The notes under the pieces are model-generated. The model was not told the origin of the DNA, did no database searches, and saw nothing but the letters and a program-made list of their open reading frames with translations. DNA of 64,000 bases from Brevibacterium album DSM 18261 (GTDB lineage Bacteria; Actinomycetota; Actinomycetes; Actinomycetales; Brevibacteriaceae), in NCBI RefSeq assembly GCF_000426445.1, contig NZ_KE384526.1, positions 310,001-374,000 on the forward strand, given 5' to 3'. A program made the position numbers and the translations under genes. Below are positions 1 to 7,800 of this stretch, piece after piece; positions within the stretch are counted from its first letter, which is position 1, and each line of letters begins with the position of its first letter.

Positions 1-112
1 CCACGCCGAGAAGGTCAGCGCGTACCGCGCCGTCGATCGCATCTGCGACACCCTCAACGGCCGGCTCGAGGCAGAGATTCTCGACACCGCAGACGCGTGG
101 GGTGAAGCGTGA
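1..112 (+). CDS. Partial CDS, C-terminal end of unknown phage protein
   Basis: Frame 2 is open from the window edge to a TGA at 110-112. The visible 36 residues are hydrophilic and mostly helical in character, ending in DTADAWGEA. The stop overlaps the GTG of the next gene (GTGA, 109-112), so the two are translationally coupled. No family is recognisable from so short a tail. It is on the plus strand, opposite to the phage late genes, and so belongs with a separate leftward region of the prophage that continues beyond the window. Confidence 0.6.
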   Translation, partial: HAEKVSAYRAVDRICDTLNGRLEAEILDTADAWGEA

Positions 113-318
113 GAAGGAAGACCACAGGCCTGAAGCGGCGCCACGCGCGCCGCATCCGGCGGGGCATCGTCGGGGCCGGCCTCGCGTACAGCCACATGAA
201 GTCCGGGAAAGAGGGCCTCGGCGTAGCGATCTTCTACGCCGTCGACTCGCTCGGCGGCCTCACGCGCGAGGCGCTGTACCGCGAGTTCGCGAGACTGGTA
301 GTGCGAGACGTGCTGTAG
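109..318 (+). CDS. Small basic protein, unknown function
   Basis: This 69-residue protein starts at a GTG that overlaps the stop of the preceding gene. Its N-terminus is strongly basic (MRRKTTGLKRRHARRIRRG). A glycine-rich, mildly hydrophobic middle follows (IVGAGLAYSHMKSGKEGLG), and then a short amphipathic tail. The basic start suggests nucleic-acid or membrane association, but I recognise no domain. It is coupled to the upstream partial gene and followed after 10 bases by a lipoprotein gene, so the three probably form one transcript. Confidence 0.5.
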   Translation: MRRKTTGLKRRHARRIRRGIVGAGLAYSHMKSGKEGLGVAIFYAVDSLGGLTREALYREFARLVVRDVL

Positions 319-328
319 TCTGAGTATC

Positions 329-907
329 GTGAAGAAAGTAAAGATTCTGGCACCCCTGCTGGGGCTCGCGCTGCTGGCGGGGTGCGCGATGGAGCCGACG
401 ACACCCGAGTCCGTGGGCATTCAGCAGGACAAGGCTCCGTCGGCGTCACCGACGGCCACGAAGAGCCCCACCCCCACGCCTGAATCGGAGCCAGTTGCCT
501 TCAGGGACTTCGCCACGTACACCTGCTCCAGTGATGGTGAGGTCTCGGACATCAGGGAATACGAGAGCCTGGAAGATGCCTGGCTTGCGCGGGACGCAGT
601 GGAGGGGCAGATATGCGGCGCCGAGATTAGCGATAGCAGTATGCGCGAATATCTCGCGTCTGACGCGAGGGCTGAGGACCGTAAGGCAGTGCGACTGATC
701 GAGGAGTTCTTTTCCTCTTCAGGCCTAACCGAAGTGATTGAAGAGAGCCCCGATTTCGCGATGACCGAAGAGGCGCTCCTCAAGACAGCCCACGGCCCAT
801 GCGCTCAATTTCGCGTGGAGGATTCTTTCGATTCCCAGGGGCCTAATGCAAGGCTCTTCATTGAGGCGGCATACACAGTCTGCCCCGACCACCCCCTTCG
901 ACCCTAG
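329..907 (+). CDS. Prophage-encoded lipoprotein, unknown function
   Basis: The 192-residue protein begins MKKVKILAPLLGLALLAGC: a lysine-rich n-region, a hydrophobic core and a lipobox (LLAGC) with the lipidated cysteine near residue 19. A Pro/Ser/Thr-rich linker of about 30 residues follows, then an acidic globular domain of about 135 residues with four cysteines that could form disulfides. It should be exported and anchored to the outer face of the membrane. It is not needed for a virion and sits beside the recombinase/HTH unit, so it looks like a lysogeny-expressed cargo gene. Phage lipoproteins of this layout sometimes block superinfection; that role is inference here. The start is a GTG with only a weak ribosome site. 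Confidence 0.65.
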   Translation: MKKVKILAPLLGLALLAGCAMEPTTPESVGIQQDKAPSASPTATKSPTPTPESEPVAFRDFATYTCSSDGEVSDIREYESLEDAWLARDAVEGQICGAEISDSSMREYLASDARAEDRKAVRLIEEFFSSSGLTEVIEESPDFAMTEEALLKTAHGPCAQFRVEDSFDSQGPNARLFIEAAYTVCPDHPLRP

Positions 908-920
908 CTCCACATACACG

Positions 921-1006
921 AAAAGCGCCCCCTGGGCGCGCATTGGATTGCCGTTCCCCGCATGGGGGTTCAGCTTTCCGTGCGCGCCCAGGGGGCGCTT
1001 TTTTCG
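921..1006. terminator. Long perfect stem with T-tract, bidirectional terminator
   Basis: Bases 921-942 are the exact reverse complement of 983-1004 within the 921-1006 region, a stem of about 22 bp whose loop of about 38-40 bases contains a small inner hairpin (CCCCGCATGGGG). The plus-strand side ends in a run of six T, and the other side carries AAAA, so it can end transcription both ways. It follows the lipoprotein gene directly. Confidence 0.8.
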
Positions 1007-1036
1007 TATTTACAGGCATTCCCCGCCAGTGAGGGC

Positions 1037-1066
1037 TTGACGTGGGCCTAAATTAGGCCCTACGGT
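1037..1066 (+). promoter_or_regulatory. Promoter with palindromic operator before recombinase/HTH operon
   Basis: A TTGACG hexamer (1037-1042) is followed at 18-base spacing by a weak TACGGT (1061-1066). The spacer is filled by a perfect 17-base odd palindrome, GGGCCTAAATTAGGCCC (1044-1060). Placing an operator between the -35 and -10 elements is a classic repressor layout. The operon's second gene encodes a small HTH protein, which is the obvious candidate to bind here. The hexamers and palindrome are seen; the pairing of protein and site is inference. Confidence 0.6.
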
Positions 1067-1121
1067 TCTCTTCGAGGCAAGGCCACGAGGCCGGCCGACG
1101 AGGTCAGGAAGGACCAGTCAC

Positions 1122-2063
1122 ATGCTCGAAGACTTTGCTGCCGAGTGCGCAGCACCGCTTGCGCCTCGCACTCGCGAGAACTACGAGACCGCCCGCCGCG
1201 CGTGGGAACAGTGGTGCGAGGGGCGGGGGATAGATCCGCTCTCGATCACCCATCACGATCTCACCGCGCACATCGGCTTCATGCAGGATCAAGGGCATAT
1301 GCCCCGCTCGATCCGCTCGCGCGTAGGGCTCATACTCTCGCTGTACCGGTGGATGCACCTGCATCAGCTCATCGACCACGATCCGACCAGGAACGTGCGC
1401 CTGCCGAGGGTCCCGCAGCGCAGCATGAGGCCGTACCTCTGCCGCGAAGATGCGCGAGAGTGGGTTGACTCGGCGATGGGCGACCCCGAGCGCCCGATCA
1501 GCCTGCTGGTGCTGCTGTGGCTGCTCTCGGGGCTGCGGCCGTCCGAGCCGCTCCAGATCACCGGCAGGGACGTGCTGCCCCGCGGCGACCAGCTCACGGT
1601 CACTCTCCGCAGGAGGAAGAACGGCGGGTCGCAGTCGATCCTCCTGCCGGAAGAGACGGCCGAGGTGCTGCTCAAGCACGTCAGCGGGGTGCGGCCGATC
1701 ATCCGCAACGCACGCGGCGAGATCCCGAGCATGGGGCTGGCGACCCATTGGCTGCGCCGGTGGTGCCGGCGCAACTACGTCGCCTACGTGCCGCCGTACT
1801 CGCTCCGGGTCACGTACATCACCCTCGGCCTGGAGTCCGGAGCGGACCCGCGACACATCGCCGGCTCGGCCGATCACACGCTGGCGATGACGAGCTACTA
1901 CGACCGGCTGCACGGGTCTGTCTCGCATAACCCGGGGCCGGGTCTGGCTGCCTGGATCCGCGAACCGTCGAAGCAGTCGGAGTATCCTGAGACTCATGAT
2001 GAGTCCAGCCGAGTTCCGAGCCCTTCGGGCGCTGTTGAGCGTCCCGAGCTCGTGGCTGTGTGA
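1122..2063 (+). CDS. Tyrosine recombinase (phage integrase family)
   Basis: The 313-residue protein has an N-terminal SAM-like core-binding domain (about 1-95) and a C-terminal catalytic domain (about 105-280). Catalytic positions are visible: R139 in LSGLRPSE, K166 in TLRRRKNG, R229 in YSLRVTY, H252 in SADHT and Tyr259/260 in TSYYDR. The usual HxLR histidine is replaced by tyrosine (Y226), a tolerated but uncommon change. A tail of about 30 residues follows. It lies behind an operator-containing promoter and overlaps the start of the next HTH gene. Because the prophage has a second, larger integrase near its tRNA-Gly end, this one may serve another recombination event or be cargo. Confidence 0.8.
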   Translation: MLEDFAAECAAPLAPRTRENYETARRAWEQWCEGRGIDPLSITHHDLTAHIGFMQDQGHMPRSIRSRVGLILSLYRWMHLHQLIDHDPTRNVRLPRVPQRSMRPYLCREDAREWVDSAMGDPERPISLLVLLWLLSGLRPSEPLQITGRDVLPRGDQLTVTLRRRKNGGSQSILLPEETAEVLLKHVSGVRPIIRNARGEIPSMGLATHWLRRWCRRNYVAYVPPYSLRVTYITLGLESGADPRHIAGSADHTLAMTSYYDRLHGSVSHNPGPGLAAWIREPSKQSEYPETHDESSRVPSPSGAVERPELVAV

Positions 2064-2346
2064 GTACCTCGACGTCTCTGAGCGGTCGGTGCGCAAGTGG
2101 GAGCAAGGAGAGCGCGAGATCCCCGAAGGGGTCGCGGCGAAACTACGGGGTCTCGTTGACGATACGCACGACGAGGTCGAGCGACTGATCGCCCACCACC
2201 GGGATCACGGTGGCCCGGTGCTGGTGCCTCGATGGGAGTCGGGCATCCCATCGGGGCCGCACCAGGACAAGCCGCTGGAGTGGTGGCGGGTCGTCGCCGG
2301 CCGCGTCATAGACCACCGCCCGGGCATCGACGTCGAGTGGTGCTGA
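1996..2346 (+). CDS. YdiL/Aca2-like (DUF1870-type) helix-turn-helix protein
   Basis: This 116-residue protein overlaps the end of the recombinase gene in another frame, so the two are co-transcribed. Residues 3-55 form a Cro/XRE-type HTH: AEFRALRALLSV, then WLCEYLDVSERSVRKWEQG and a following IPEGVAAKL helix. The pattern of EFRALR, WEQGEREIP and a short C-terminal extension resembles the DUF1870/YdiL family, which includes the anti-CRISPR-associated repressor Aca2. The remaining 60 residues are acidic and Trp-containing and I do not recognise them. It is likely an autorepressor acting at the palindrome near 1044. Two consecutive ATGs (1996, 1999) are possible starts. Assignment is by motif only. 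Confidence 0.65.
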   Translation: MMSPAEFRALRALLSVPSSWLCEYLDVSERSVRKWEQGEREIPEGVAAKLRGLVDDTHDEVERLIAHHRDHGGPVLVPRWESGIPSGPHQDKPLEWWRVVAGRVIDHRPGIDVEWC

Positions 2347-2357
2347 GGGGGCGGGAC

Positions 2358-3482
2358 TCAGGTAACCGGCTCGGTCCAGGCCGCGTCCCAGGTGTCCTTG
2401 CCGATGAGCGAGTCGACACCGAGGCCCTTCTCCTTCTGGAACGCCTTGGCGACGCGAGCGGTGGCGGGGCCGTAGAGGCCGTCCGCTCCGCCCGGGCCGA
2501 GGTTCCAGCCACGCTGGATCATCCGCTCCTGCCAGCGCCGCAGATCGGCGCGGTGGCTGTAGTAGCCCGAGACCGACCGGGTCGGGCCGGACTTCGGTCC
2601 GAAGTACCAGCCCTTCTTCAGGGGGAATGCCGGAGCTGTGGGCCGAGGCTTGGGCGGCTTCTTCACGGCCGGCTTGCGCGCCTGGAGCGCGCCGATCGTC
2701 TCCTTGCCCGCGCGCCCGTCAACACCGAGGCCGCGGGACTCCTGGTAGTGGCGGACGTGCTTCTCGACGGTCGGGCCGTAGAACCCGTCAACCCCACCCT
2801 TGCCGAGGTCGTAGCCGAGGGATTTCAGCTGCTCCTGGAGCCACCGGACGTCGGTGCCGCCCGAGTAGAGCCGCATGATCCGCGAGCCGATGGTGTGCTT
2901 CGCGGTCGGGGACTCGTACCGTCCCGAGCTGGATGAGCTGCCCCCGCCTCCGGCGCCGGTGCCCTTGCGGGCCTTGACCATGTTGCGGAACGATCCCATG
3001 TTGAACGTCGGGTCGATCTTGCGACCCCGGGGGGAGCAGACCTCTTTGTGGCCGCGGACGTGGGTGATCGGGATCTTGTAGTGGTCGCAGAGCTCGCGGC
3101 AGAGCTTGGCGTAGGCGTCCATCTGCTTCGCGCTCCAGGCCTCGCCGACGCCGTTGTTCTCAGCCTCGATGCCGATCGAGTTGCTGTTCGAGTAGCGGGT
3201 CGCGTTGACCTTGCCCGCATGGTTCGCGCGACCACTCGCGACGACGTAGATCGTGCCGTCACGAGCAAGCAGATAGTGGCACAGCGGCCCGGGCAGGCCG
3301 GGCCGGCCGTTCTTCACCACACCCAGAGACGGGGCGTTGCGGCCCTTGCCCGAGGCAGTGTGGTGGACGACGACGGACTTCGGGGAGTTCATCGCGCGGC
3401 CGCGGCTCTTCCAGCCGGCGACCTCGATCACGGGGTATCCGGTGCGGCGGGCGACGAGCGCGAGACCAGTCAGGCGAGCCAT
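2358..3482 (-). CDS. Endolysin: N-acetylmuramoyl-L-alanine amidase with two PG-binding domains
   Basis: This 374-residue enzyme should cleave the amide bond between muramic acid and the stem peptide at the end of infection. An Amidase_2/PGRP domain spans about 30-170, with zinc ligands at H40 (VVVHHTASG), H145 (RGHKEVC) and probably D157 with K155 (GRKIDP). A Gly/Ser linker leads to two peptidoglycan-binding repeats, about 200-275 and 300-374, each with a G-x-DG-x-YGP turn (GVDGFYGP, GADGLYGP). The ATG at 3482 is chosen because AGGGAGG lies 6 bases upstream; a longer open frame exists but lacks a ribosome site. It is the last gene of the late operon and converges with the HTH gene. Confidence 0.9.
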   Translation of the reverse strand: MARLTGLALVARRTGYPVIEVAGWKSRGRAMNSPKSVVVHHTASGKGRNAPSLGVVKNGRPGLPGPLCHYLLARDGTIYVVASGRANHAGKVNATRYSNSNSIGIEAENNGVGEAWSAKQMDAYAKLCRELCDHYKIPITHVRGHKEVCSPRGRKIDPTFNMGSFRNMVKARKGTGAGGGGSSSSSGRYESPTAKHTIGSRIMRLYSGGTDVRWLQEQLKSLGYDLGKGGVDGFYGPTVEKHVRHYQESRGLGVDGRAGKETIGALQARKPAVKKPPKPRPTAPAFPLKKGWYFGPKSGPTRSVSGYYSHRADLRRWQERMIQRGWNLGPGGADGLYGPATARVAKAFQKEKGLGVDSLIGKDTWDAAWTEPVT

Positions 3483-3537
3483 CACAGCCTCCCTTCGGAG
3501 AAGGGGGCCGGGGCGAGCGAGTCTTCGATCGTTCGCA

Positions 3538-3834
3538 TCAGGCCTCACCCCTGACGACCGCGTCGACATCCGCGTCGTCGATCGCGTAGTCGCTCATCGA
3601 GCCGTCGCGGCTGTTGTCCCAGCCGGCGTCGATCTCGCCGACGTACTTGCCGGACTTCGCGGGCACGAGCAGGGCGATGGCCGCGGTCACGAGGGTGGTT
3701 GCTGCGGCTGCGACCTCGGCGGGGATCTCGACACCAGCGACGGTGGCAAGGATCCAGGCGAGGATGGTGACGACAGCGCCACCGAGAATCGTGTAGCCGG
3801 TCTTGGCGCTGGGCTCGGTTGCGGTGTTTCGCAT
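3538..3834 (-). CDS. Putative holin
   Basis: The 98-residue protein has two hydrophobic segments: TGYTILGGAVVTILAWILA (about 12-31) and an Ala-rich stretch ending in ALLVPA (about 42-60). A short, acidic, soluble C-terminus follows. Size, two membrane spans and position directly before the endolysin fit a class II holin. The ATG has a strong AAAAGGAGG site. I call it a holin from context and topology, not from a recognised family signature. Confidence 0.7.
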   Translation of the reverse strand: MRNTATEPSAKTGYTILGGAVVTILAWILATVAGVEIPAEVAAAATTLVTAAIALLVPAKSGKYVGEIDAGWDNSRDGSMSDYAIDDADVDAVVRGEA

Positions 3835-3856
3835 AGAAGCCTCCTTTTGGGCATGA

Positions 3857-3889
3857 GAAAGGCCCCCAGGAGAAGCTCCAAGGGGCCTA
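3857..3889 (-). terminator. Hairpin between membrane-protein gene and holin gene
   Basis: On the minus strand AGGCCCC pairs with GGGGCCT around an inner GGAG/CTCC helix and is followed by TTTC. It lies 23 bases before the holin start and could attenuate read-through into the lysis genes or process the transcript. Confidence 0.55.
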
Positions 3890-3912
3890 GAGTGGATTGG
3901 AATTAGCCGGGG

Positions 3913-4254
3913 CTACGTCATATCGACGAGCGTTCTTTCACGAGCAGGAATGGGCGGTACGGTGCCGTTGGCGATACCGGCGATGAGCGCGTTCACGTAC
4001 TCTTCCGACTCACGCAGCTCGAGGCGCAGGTGCGCGATCTCGACCTTGAGGTCTTTTACCTCGGTGCGGAGTTCTTGCAGGAGTCCTTTATGTGCGTCGA
4101 GCGCCGTGGAAAACTCGGCGGTGAACTGCTTCCTGGCCTCGGTTTCGCCCGTCGCGGAATTGTGCCGGTGATTCACGATCGCGGTGACGATCGCCCCGAC
4201 CCCGCCGGTGCCGAGGATCGCCCCGACGATGGCGATGACGACCGAAGCGCTCAG
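3913..4254 (-). CDS. Membrane-anchored coiled-coil protein of the lysis region (CTG start)
   Basis: From the first ATG/GTG-type start (4176) the product would be only 87 soluble residues. The same frame runs upstream to a TGA at 4261-4263 and encodes a clear membrane segment, SASVVIAIVGAILGTGGVGA, just before it. The only sensible start upstream is CTG at 4254-4252, which forms a CTGA overlap with the stop of the preceding gene, the usual phage coupling geometry. The resulting 113-residue protein has one or two N-terminal spans, then a helix with coiled-coil character (KGLLQELRTEVKDLKVEIAH). Such proteins accompany holins in actinophages and may act in lysis timing. The start and role are inference. 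Confidence 0.6.
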   Translation of the reverse strand: MSASVVIAIVGAILGTGGVGAIVTAIVNHRHNSATGETEARKQFTAEFSTALDAHKGLLQELRTEVKDLKVEIAHLRLELRESEEYVNALIAGIANGTVPPIPARERTLVDMT

Positions 4255-4736
4255 GAGGGATCACCCCGCCTCTTGCGGGCGCGGAGCATGTCGCGCAGCG
4301 GATGACGGAGCAGGCGATCCAGCCCCCACCACCGGGCGCCGAGATAGGCGGCGAGTGCCGCCACCAGGAACACGCCCACCCCGGCGGCTGAGTTGAAGTT
4401 GACTGCCACCGCGTTGAGCAGGGCGACGACGTAGATAAGCACTCCGCCGGCCATGAACGGCAGGCTCGAGTACTCCCAGAGCAGCCGCCCGGCCAAGACT
4501 CCAGCGGCCGCGATCAGGCCCGCGACCATGAAGGCGATCCACAGCACGAGCTGCCACGGTTCGGTGGCGACGAATAGGGAGCCGGGCAGGTCGACGAACC
4601 AGGCATACACGCCCGCCGCTCCGATACTCGCGTGCCCGAGAGCGCGCAGAACGCGCTCGGTGGGGCTGGGGTTCATGCACGGCGAGTCGGGGTCGATGAC
4701 CGGGATCGAATCAGTCGAGGTCGAGATTGCTGTCAC
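4251..4736 (-). CDS. Phage membrane protein with about four transmembrane segments
   Basis: The 161-residue product has hydrophobic stretches at about 34-55, 62-83, 93-112 and 117-135, and a basic C-terminus (RDMLRARKRRGDPS). It lies between the tail-fibre region and the endolysin among other small membrane proteins, so a lysis role (holin or antiholin) is plausible. The GTG at 4736 has an AAGGGGG site and overlaps the preceding gene by 26 bases. An ATG at 4676 is an alternative but lacks a clear ribosome site. Confidence 0.65.
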   Translation of the reverse strand: MTAISTSTDSIPVIDPDSPCMNPSPTERVLRALGHASIGAAGVYAWFVDLPGSLFVATEPWQLVLWIAFMVAGLIAAAGVLAGRLLWEYSSLPFMAGGVLIYVVALLNAVAVNFNSAAGVGVFLVAALAAYLGARWWGLDRLLRHPLRDMLRARKRRGDPS

Positions 4737-4875
4737 CCTCAGCCCCCTTCTCCGCCTCGAGCTCGGCGATGCGCACGCGGAGGCGGACGTTCTCCTCGGT
4801 CAGCCGAATCGACTCCTGGAGGTAGTGGGAGTAGAGGTTGGTGACGACCTGGACGTCGGTGTTCTGGTCAGGCAT
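4711..4875 (-). CDS. Small coiled-coil protein downstream of tail fibre
   Basis: A 54-residue protein (MPDQNTDVQVVTNLYSHYLQ...) with a leucine/isoleucine heptad pattern through about residues 12-43 and an acidic end. The ATG at 4875 has AAGGAG upstream and overlaps the last codons of the tail-fibre gene, indicating coupled translation. Small coiled-coil proteins in this position often assist fibre assembly; no family is recognisable. Confidence 0.6.
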   Translation of the reverse strand: MPDQNTDVQVVTNLYSHYLQESIRLTEENVRLRVRIAELEAEKGAEGDSNLDLD

Positions 4876-7800
4876 TGATGAGCTCCTTGAGGTCGGTGAG
4901 CTCTCGCTGGAGCTCGGTGATCTGATCGCGCTGGTCGCGCACGATGGGCACGAGGGCCATGCCGATGCGGTCGTAGTGCAGCCCCTGGGTCTGCCCGTAC
5001 TGGTCGATCTCGACGAACTCGTCGAGCCCGGCATCGAGGAAGTCCTCAGAGACGGCTCCGATGTGCCTAGTGAGCTCCTCGGGCGCCTCCATCAGCGACT
5101 CGGGCGCGGGGCACATCGGGCTGTCCTTGCGGAACCGCATGAGCTCCTGATGCGCCGCCTGCTCGGCCTTGTCGACCCACGACTTGAACGGGATCGAGAG
5201 CAGCTTGTCGGCGTAGTCGCTAGGCGGGATGACCCGCTCGTCATCCTTGTATCGGCGAGCGGAGGTGCTGCGGCCGAGGACGCCGTTCGAAGTGATATGC
5301 ACGTTCGCCGACGATCCGTAGGTGCGGCCGTGGATGTCCATCGACCGAATGAACCCCGACCTAGAGTCCCAAGTGAGGTCCATGCGCGCGGCGTAGGTGT
5401 TGTCCCCGGGTCGCGCGGACTCGAAGTCGATCGACCCGTACGACCTCACCACCAGATTGCCCCCTCGGCCAGGGCCTCCTGACTGGACATGGAGTCCCCG
5501 GAAGCCCTGGAGATTGACCTCATCCGCATGAGCCCAGAGCGTCTTGCGGCCGAGGAGGTGAATGTCCCCGTCGCCCAGGAGCCTGAGGATTGAATCCCCT
5601 GCCAGCATGTCGGCGGTTCCGTTCGGGCGGACGGCAAACTGCGCGCCAAGATCGTTGTTCATCCATGCCGTCTTGCCTCGAGCGCCGATAAATCCGTCAC
5701 TCCCGGAGCGCATGAAGACGGCGCCGTCGGGGTTGACGCCAACGATGGATTCCGCTCCGACTCCCTGCACGTACGCGCCGCCGGAGGATTTCGTGTAGAT
5801 ACTCGCGACCGACCGCCCCGAGGGGTCTTGACTTGCGATTCCGGCATCCCCGCTCGCCCAGGCGCGCACCTGGGCTAGGCCTGATCCAGCGTCGGGTCCG
5901 ACCATGCCGATCGACGAGCCGTCGGAGGTCCGCGCATAGACGATGTCCCCCGATCTCGCAGGGGTATCGGACTCGCCGATTCGGACGCCCGCCGCGTCAA
6001 TCGACGGGCGGGTCCCCCCTGTGGCACCTTCCCCGCCGCTCGCGGAAGTGGGATCAACGTCTTCGCCGGGCGTTGGGACTGATATTGAGCCTGTCCACAG
6101 CCGCGAGTCGATGCGGACGTGCGGGCCGCTGCCGATGCTCGACCTCAGGGTCCCGACGACGCTCAACGCCCCGTCGGTCATCTGCACGATCGGCTGACCG
6201 AAGGCGTTGTACTGCGTGAGGCCGAGGTTGTTCATCTCCACGCGAGCGCCAGCCGCCGCCGTGCGGATCGTGGCGCCGGTGATGACCTTGCCGTCGATGG
6301 CATCAGCCGCCAGCGCCTGGCCGGCGATGGAGCCGGCCCGGATCAGCTCACCTCGCAGCTCTCCGGTGGTAATGACGCCGGCGTCGAGCGATCCGATGAT
6401 GCCGGACTCCGCGGTGATCGCACCGGTCGCGATCTTCTCGGTCGTGATCGCACCACCGGCGATCAGAGTCGCCCCTGCGCGCTTGTACAGCTTCAGGCCC
6501 GCGATCGAGACGGCCGCGTTGCGGTTGGAGCCGTTCGCGTGGTTGAAGTAGGTGGAGCCCAGCGACATCGCGCGGGCCGTCGCGGACGTCACGACGAGCC
6601 GCGAGCGGATGAGGGTCCACTCGGTCGGGACCTCGAAGTCCTGAGCCGGGTATGCACCCGCGGCGGCATTGGATTCTTCGGGCCTCCACGACAGGGCACC
6701 GGCGGGGCGCAGGTGCGCGCCGTTCTGGTCCCTGACCTCAAAGAAGATCTTCGACCCGGGGGTATCGGCCTTCACCCACGCCTCGAACACGACCTCGTCG
6801 CCGGCGGCGACCGGCCACTGGCCCATCGGGGCGAACGGCACGGTGTTGGTACTGGCGGGGTAGGTGACGCATGGCCCTCCGCCCGGGCCTGCCGTTGCGT
6901 TGAACGCGGGATCCCGCGGCCATCCGGCCGCACTCCCGGAGGTGAGGTCGCCGTTCGGGAGCAGGTTCCGCTCGCCGCCGATGAGCAGCTTGTCGCCGGT
7001 GATAGACCCGGCTGCCAGGCGCGCCGTGTCCAGGATCCCCGAGGTGATGGTGCCCGCGCTCAGGGACTCGATGATGCCGGACTCGGCGGTGATGCTGCCC
7101 GCGGCGATGTGGTTCGTCGTCACGGCCCCGTCGGCGATGAGCGTCCCTCCCACGCTGCCGGGGACCAGGACGGCGTCCGCGAGCAGGCTGCCGGCCTTGA
7201 CGTGCCGTCCCTCGATTGCCTCGGCGGCGATGGCTGTCGCTCCGATTGCCCCCGCGGCGATGTGCCGGGCGATGATCGACTCGGCTCCAATGCGGTCCGC
7301 ATCGAGGATCCCGACCGTGATCTTCGCGGCATCGACGTAGGCGAGGACTGCGCTGGAGATGGTCTCGGAGACCCAGACATTGCCGTTCCATCGCCACTGC
7401 GAGAGAACCTGCCCGCCCGACCCGAGCGAGGACACCACCCACCACAGGTCGTCAGTACGACCCGTATAGCTCGTAGGAGGGTTCGACCGAGACCGCGTGA
7501 TGCGGTTCTTGCCACTCGCGGTCACGTGCGCCCGCGATGCCATGCCTAGCGCAAGGGTGCCGGTCTGGTCTGCCTGGAGGAGCCACTCGGTGCCGGTCCA
7601 GCGGTACTGCCAGGTCCCGAGGTCTTCGCCGATCTGGCGGCTGTCCCATACGGCGAGGTCGCCGGGCTTCCTGTCCGTGATCGCATCCAGCGCCGCGTTG
7701 AGCTCGAGGATGTCTGAGGCGGTGAGCATGTGGACTCGGGTGTCGGCCGCGAGCGCTTCGTCGCGAGCCTGATCTGCAAGGCGCTTCGCCTCATCCCGGG

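Noticed and set aside
1996..2346. Calling the HTH protein Aca2 and its neighbours anti-CRISPR proteins outright
   Set aside because: The resemblance is at family level only; many non-Aca DUF1870 proteins exist and no known anti-CRISPR sequence is recognisable.
6119..7549. Plus-strand open frame opposite the tail fibre
   Set aside because: Antisense shadow of a well-supported gene, low-complexity product, no start signal.
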